A DNA stretch of 64,000 nt from positions 3,844,001 through 3,908,000 of the forward strand of contig NZ_CP030771.1 of assembly GCF_006088715.1 (NCBI RefSeq), given 5' to 3'. The notes below the pieces were generated by a model, which was not told the origin of the DNA, did not search any database, and saw only the letters and a list, made by a program, of their open reading frames with translations. Positions 60,139 to 64,000 of this stretch are shown piece by piece. Every line of letters begins with the position of its first letter. The stretch's first letter is position 1. The position numbers and the translations under genes were made by a program. This stretch comes from Streptomyces sp. YIM 121038. Its GTDB lineage: Bacteria; Actinomycetota; Actinomycetes; Streptomycetales; Streptomycetaceae.

Positions 60139-61776
60139 TCACACGATTGGGGGCGCCCCCTCGATCGGGCGTCCGAACACGCCGGGACGCTGCTGCCAGG
60201 GCAGCGGGCCGCCCGGCGGGCGGTAGGACACCCCGAGGGCGTCAAGTCGCGCGTAGTGGGCCGTCATTCGCTCCTCGAAGGCCGCGAAGTCGCGCTCGGC
60301 GGGCGCGGGCAGCTCGCTCCAGGCGACCTCGGAGAGCGCCGCGAGCCTGGGGAAGACCTGGTAGTCCACGCGGTCTTCGTTCTCCATGACCTCGGTCCAC
60401 ACGTTGGCCTGGGTGCCGAGCACGTGCCGGGCCTCCTCGGCGGTGAGCTTGTCCGGCACCGGCTCGAAGCGGTAGACGTCCTCCAGGGTGCGCACCCAGC
60501 CGATGGGCACCGGCTCGTCCGCGCCGCCGTGCTGACGGTGGTCCAGATACACGTGCTGCTCGGGACACATGACGACGTCGTGGCCCGCCTTGGCCGCCGC
60601 GATGCCGCCGCTGTACCCGCGCCAGGAGGACACGGCCGCGCCCTCCGCGAGCCCGCCCTCCAGGATCTCGTCCCAGCCGATGAGCCGACGCCCGCGCGCG
60701 GCCAGCCACTTGTCGAAGTGCTGGATGAACCAGCTCTGCAGCTCGTCCTCGTTGCTGACCCCCAGCCGCTCGATCTGCTCCTGCGCGACCTGGGAGTCCT
60801 TCCACTGCTCCTTGGGGCACTCGTCGCCGCCGACGTGGATGAACGTCGACGGGAACAGCTCCAGGACCTCCTCGAAGACCCCTTCGTAGAAGCGGAGGGT
60901 GTCCTCGGTGGGCGCGAGCACGTTCGGCGTGACGCCCCAGTTGTCCCAGACGGACAGCGCGTTCGTGTCGATGACGTCGGCGTTGCCGAGTTCCGGATAG
61001 GCGGCGATGGCGGCCTGCGAGTGGCCCGGAACCTCGATCTCCGGTACGACGGTGATGTGCCGGGCCGTGGCGTACGCGACGATCTCGCGGATGTCCTCCT
61101 GGCTGTAGAAGCCGCCGTGCGGGGTCTCGTTCCACAAGTCCGACTGGCGGTGGCCCCACTTGGTGCGCGAGCGCCACGCGCCCACCTCGGTGAGCCGGGG
61201 GTAGCGCTTGATCTCCAGGCGCCAGCCCTGGTCGTCGGTGAGGTGGAAGTGGAAGACGTTCAGCTTGTGCGCGGCGAGGAGGTCCAGATAGCGCAGGACC
61301 CCTTCCTTGGACATGAAGTGCCGCGACACGTCGAGCATCATGCCGCGCCAGCCGAACCGGGGGGCGTCCTCGACGACGCCCTCGGGGACGGTGAGCGTGC
61401 CCTGCGTGGCGACCGGGGCCCGGCGGAACGCCTCCGGGCCGAGCAGTTGGCGCAGCGTCTGGGCGCCCCAGAAGACACCGGCCGAGCCGCCGCCGACGAT
61501 CTCGACGCGGTCGGAGGTGACGGTGAGGCGGTACGCCTCGGGCGCCCGCGCCCCGCCCTCGTCGTCGACGCGCAGCACGATGGTGCCGGGCGCCGTCTCC
61601 GCGCCCGGCGCGAGCGGGAGGTGGAACGTGCCGCCCAGCGTCGCGCGCAGCCAGCGTTCGGTGGTCTCGGTGCCCGGGCCCGCCCAGAGCGCGGTCGACC
61701 CGTCGACGGTGAAGCCGGTGCCGCCCGGTGTGCCCTCGGCGCGTGCGGGCGCGGGGATCAGTTGCTCGAAGCTCAT
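60139..61776 (-). CDS. GH20 beta-N-acetylhexosaminidase
   Basis: A 545-residue family 20 glycosidase. The N-terminal GH20b domain (residues about 1-150) precedes the catalytic barrel, with the catalytic Asp-Glu pair in TFIHVGGDECPKEQW around residue 318 and the conserved FGWRGMMLDVSRHF and WTEVMENEDRVDYQVFPR segments. No signal peptide is seen, so it is probably intracellular and hydrolyses imported chito-oligomers or glycan fragments to GlcNAc. This links it to the GlcNAc PTS at the left of the window. ATG 61774-61776. Confidence 0.93.
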   Translation of the reverse strand: MSFEQLIPAPARAEGTPGGTGFTVDGSTALWAGPGTETTERWLRATLGGTFHLPLAPGAETAPGTIVLRVDDEGGARAPEAYRLTVTSDRVEIVGGGSAGVFWGAQTLRQLLGPEAFRRAPVATQGTLTVPEGVVEDAPRFGWRGMMLDVSRHFMSKEGVLRYLDLLAAHKLNVFHFHLTDDQGWRLEIKRYPRLTEVGAWRSRTKWGHRQSDLWNETPHGGFYSQEDIREIVAYATARHITVVPEIEVPGHSQAAIAAYPELGNADVIDTNALSVWDNWGVTPNVLAPTEDTLRFYEGVFEEVLELFPSTFIHVGGDECPKEQWKDSQVAQEQIERLGVSNEDELQSWFIQHFDKWLAARGRRLIGWDEILEGGLAEGAAVSSWRGYSGGIAAAKAGHDVVMCPEQHVYLDHRQHGGADEPVPIGWVRTLEDVYRFEPVPDKLTAEEARHVLGTQANVWTEVMENEDRVDYQVFPRLAALSEVAWSELPAPAERDFAAFEERMTAHYARLDALGVSYRPPGGPLPWQQRPGVFGRPIEGAPPIV

Positions 61777-61854
61777 GGGGAGGAGGCTGCCACGGCATTG
61801 CGCGGGGCAAAAGAGCCTTTGCGGCATATGCAACGGAGTCTGGCCCCTGGGCCT

Positions 61855-61910
61855 TGAACAGCCATCGGCGCTGCGCGCCTCGTCCTCAAACGCCGGACGG
61901 GCTCGAGCGT
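61855..61910. repeat. Family A terminal module
   Basis: CCTCGTCCTCAAACGCCGGA at 61878-61897 and the following CGGGCT match the terminal module of the other copies. It lies upstream of the GH20 gene. Confidence 0.75.
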
Positions 61911-62011
61911 CTCACCGGACGTGCCGCTGCCCGGATCCGGACATGCGCGGGCCCCCGCCGCGCCGTCGGACGCTGCGGGGGCCCGCGGTGGTCGGCCGGG
62001 TCGGCGGGTGG

Positions 62012-62311
62012 CTACTTCTTGCCGCCGTCCTTGCCGCCCTTGTCCTTGTCGCCGCCGGCGCCCATGGACTCGTAGATCTCCTTGCACATGGGACAGACGG
62101 GGTACTTCTTCGGGTCGCGGCCGGGGACCCACACCTTGCCGCAGAGCGCCACGACGGGGGTCCCGTCGAGCGCGCTCGCCATGATCTTGTCCTTCTGGAC
62201 GTAGTGCGCATAGCGCTCGTGGTCGCCGTCACCGTGCGACACCTGGGGCGTCGGCTCTACGAGGGTCCCCGTACCTGCCCCGCGCTCGGGCTCGGGCTCA
62301 AGAGTGCTCAT
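62012..62311 (-). CDS. DUF3039 protein, zinc-ribbon type
   Basis: A 99-residue protein of the actinobacterial DUF3039 family. The core is HYVQKDKIMASALDGTPVVALCGKVW and PVCPMCKEIYESM, with a C..CxxC pattern that probably binds zinc. The C-terminus is a Lys/Gly/Asp-rich tail. ATG 62309-62311; its 5' end overlaps the end of the MFS gene by 14 bases, so the two are probably co-transcribed. Function unknown. Confidence 0.85.
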   Translation of the reverse strand: MSTLEPEPERGAGTGTLVEPTPQVSHGDGDHERYAHYVQKDKIMASALDGTPVVALCGKVWVPGRDPKKYPVCPMCKEIYESMGAGGDKDKGGKDGGKK

Positions 62312-63494
62312 AGGTGCCAAGGGTACTCACGCCCGGCGCGTCCTGGCAGCGGCTGTCGGCTCCGCGGGCGCGACGCCCCGTCACCAGGTGCAGGGCGAGG
62401 CCGAGGGCCGCGACCCCGGCCGCCGCCCACGGCAGCGCGCCCGCGTCCAGGCCCGCCGACAGGGCGAGTCCCGCGACGCCGGAGCCCACCGCGCTGCCCA
62501 GGTAGAGGGCGGAGTTGTTGAGGGCGAGGGCCACCGTGCCGCGCTCGGCGCTCAGCGCCAACAGGCGGTGCTGCTGCGGCACCTGGAAGGCCCAGCCCGC
62601 CGCGCCCCAGACCACGAGGGCGGGGAAGGCCGCCGCCCCGAGGAGCGGAAGCGAGGCTTCCGAGACGACCAGGAGCGCGGTCACGCCCGTCACGAGGGCG
62701 AGCACCCGGCCCGTGCGGTCCACGAGCGGCCCCGCGAGCACGCTGCCGAGCACGCCGCCGATCCCCCACGCCCACAGGTACGGGGCCACCTCGCCCTCGC
62801 CGACGCCGCCCACCGCGTCCAGGACCGGGGCGAGGTACGTGTACAGGCCGAGGCTCGACACGGCCCCCAGGAAGGACACGCCCACGACGGGAAGGACGGC
62901 CCGGTCGGCGAGCGCCCCGAGCCGCGCCCGCACCGGCACGGCGGGCGGCGCGGGGATCTCGGGCAGGCCCAGCGCGAGGCCCGCGAGGGCGACCGCGCCG
63001 AGCCCCGTCACCAGCCACATGGTCGAGCGCCACGAGGTGTGGTCGGCGAGCAGCACCCCCAGCGGCACGCCGAGCACGGTGCCCGAGCTCATCCCGCCCA
63101 TCACCAGGGCGAGCGCCCGGCCCCGCCGCTCCGGTCCGGCGAGCGCGGCGGCGGCCGCCGTGGACAGCGCCGAGTACACCCCGGCGCCCACGCCCGCCAC
63201 GGCACGGGCGACGAGCAGCACCGCGAGGCCGGGCGCGAGCGCGGTCAGGGCGTTGCCCACCGTGAACACGGCGAGCGCCGCGATGAGCAGCACGCGCGGC
63301 CGGGCGCCCGCGAACAGGCCCGCGACGAGCGGCGCGCTCACCGCGTACGCCAGTGTGAAGACGGTGACCATCTGCCCGGCGAGGGACACGGTCGTGTCCA
63401 GGTCGTCCGCGACCACGGGCAGGAGGCCCGCCATCACATACGCGTCGAGCCCCAATGTGAAGGCCCCCAGCATCAACAGCCAGATCTTCCGCAC
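62298..63494 (-). CDS. MFS transporter
   Basis: A 398-residue, twelve-segment transporter of the DHA1 type (AraJ/PbuE-like): MRKIWLLMLGAFTLGLDAYVMAGLLPV, LAYAVSAPLVAGLFAGARPR (motif A region) and ARAVAGVGAGVYSALSTAAAAALAG. The GTG start is at 63492-63494 behind GGGAG. Divergent from a LysR regulator with a 108-base gap, a common pairing in which LysR controls the exporter. Substrate unknown. Confidence 0.9.
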   Translation of the reverse strand: MRKIWLLMLGAFTLGLDAYVMAGLLPVVADDLDTTVSLAGQMVTVFTLAYAVSAPLVAGLFAGARPRVLLIAALAVFTVGNALTALAPGLAVLLVARAVAGVGAGVYSALSTAAAAALAGPERRGRALALVMGGMSSGTVLGVPLGVLLADHTSWRSTMWLVTGLGAVALAGLALGLPEIPAPPAVPVRARLGALADRAVLPVVGVSFLGAVSSLGLYTYLAPVLDAVGGVGEGEVAPYLWAWGIGGVLGSVLAGPLVDRTGRVLALVTGVTALLVVSEASLPLLGAAAFPALVVWGAAGWAFQVPQQHRLLALSAERGTVALALNNSALYLGSAVGSGVAGLALSAGLDAGALPWAAAGVAALGLALHLVTGRRARGADSRCQDAPGVSTLGTYEHS

Positions 63495-63602
63495 GGGTCA
63501 CCAGCTCCCTTCGTTCCCGCTCACGTCGTCGTCGACGGAAACGTAGGCAGTCTCCGGTTCGGCGGGGAAATGCCCGCCGGGGTGCGTTTATGCTCAGGAA
63601 GC

Positions 63603-64000
63603 ATGGATCCCAAGGCGCCCGAGGACCCCCTGGACACCGTGGAGCTGCGGCATCTGCGCGGCTTCCTCGCCGTCGCCGACGAGCTGAGCTTCACGCACGC
63701 CGCGGCGGCGCTCGGCATCGGACAGCCCGCGCTCACCCGGACCGTGCGGGCCCTCGAAGAGGCCGTCGGCACCCGGCTGCTCGACCGCACCACCCGGCAC
63801 GTGGAGCTCACCGAGGCCGGGCGGTGCCTGCGCGACGAGCTCGCGCCGCTGCTCACGCGCCTCGACGGGGCCCTGCGCGCCCCGGGTGCCGCGCGGCCGG
63901 CCCTCCGGCTCGGCTTCACCTCGATGCTCCCGGAGGCCTGCGGGCCGCTCACCACCGCGTTCAAGGCGGCGACCGGGGCGGTAGTGCGCCTGGTGCGGCG
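63603..64000 (+). CDS. LysR family regulator, N-terminal part (runs off the window)
   Basis: Partial gene: ATG 63603, no stop inside the window, 132 residues seen. The LysR helix-turn-helix is VELRHLRGFLAVADELSFTHAAAALGIGQPALTRTVRALEEAVG, with TRLLDRTTRHVELTEAG after it. The start of the effector domain (RPALRLGFTSMLPEACGP) is visible. Divergent from the MFS gene and probably its regulator. Confidence 0.92.
   Translation, partial: MDPKAPEDPLDTVELRHLRGFLAVADELSFTHAAAALGIGQPALTRTVRALEEAVGTRLLDRTTRHVELTEAGRCLRDELAPLLTRLDGALRAPGAARPALRLGFTSMLPEACGPLTTAFKAATGAVVRLVR

Overview
The window is very GC-rich with a strong third-position GC bias. It carries actinomycete markers: an SsgA-like sporulation protein (ssgG-like), DasR-type dre operators, a WhiJ-type XRE/DUF397/ATPase cluster, the MelC1/MelC2 tyrosinase pair and a cysM-cysO-mec thiocarboxylate cysteine pathway. 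Together these point to a Streptomyces chromosome. From memory, the first half follows the order around SCO2904-SCO2943 of S. coelicolor (rph, GlcNAc PTS, cysM, clpS, pncB, ssgG, hpd, opuC-type transporter, hexosaminidase), with strain-specific insertions. No insertion sequence, prophage, CRISPR array or rRNA operon was seen. One tRNA-Cys gene is present.

Layout. 1-3757: start of rph and the N-acetylglucosamine PTS (nagF, nagE1, nagE2) with dre operators. 3873-6387: an MBL-fold hydrolase, a membrane protein and a PemK-like protein. 6656-11808: cysM and cysO behind a short Cys-containing leader peptide, then a cobalamin riboswitch-controlled btuFCD transporter that separates them from the mec protease. 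11982-17337: amino-acid permease, DUF2017, clpS, pncB, pncA and a small hypothetical. 17473-23855: immune inhibitor A metalloprotease, small membrane protein, two RDD proteins and the SsgA-like protein. 23908-28743: FAD-linked oxidase, TPR membrane protein, hpd and an Lrp/AsnC regulator. 28858-32711: four-gene OpuC-type osmoprotectant ABC operon. 32862-37322: ArsR-like regulator with a clear operator, small ORF, Lon-like secreted protease, IclR regulator and helicase. 37454-43116: MFS exporter, membrane protein, tyrosinase operon, and the DUF397/XRE/ATPase triad.

43187-49525 encodes a single 2112-residue exported protein that strings together a CdtB-like nuclease domain, an SGNH esterase, hemopexin-like repeats, ricin-type lectin regions, a GH18 chitinase and C-terminal carbohydrate-binding regions; this is the most striking object in the window. 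It is followed by tRNA-Cys, an L,D-transpeptidase, and a divergent ECF sigma factor translationally coupled to a membrane protein whose outer domain looks like a catalytically dead L,D-transpeptidase. 52115-54400: nitroreductase/TetR pair with palindromic operators, a ten-residue micro-ORF and a small P-loop kinase. 54507-59841: three-subunit molybdenum hydroxylase whose iron-sulfur subunit has a roughly 500-residue Pro/Glu/Ala-rich extension. 60139-64000: GH20 hexosaminidase, DUF3039, MFS transporter and the start of a LysR regulator.

Themes. Chitin/GlcNAc use recurs (nagF/nagE1/nagE2, GH20, the GH18 module). Sulfur and cobalamin supply share one block. Two intergenic repeat families are scattered through the window, and one copy of the first lies in frame inside the btuC reading frame. 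Several starts sit directly on predicted transcription start points (leaderless mRNAs).
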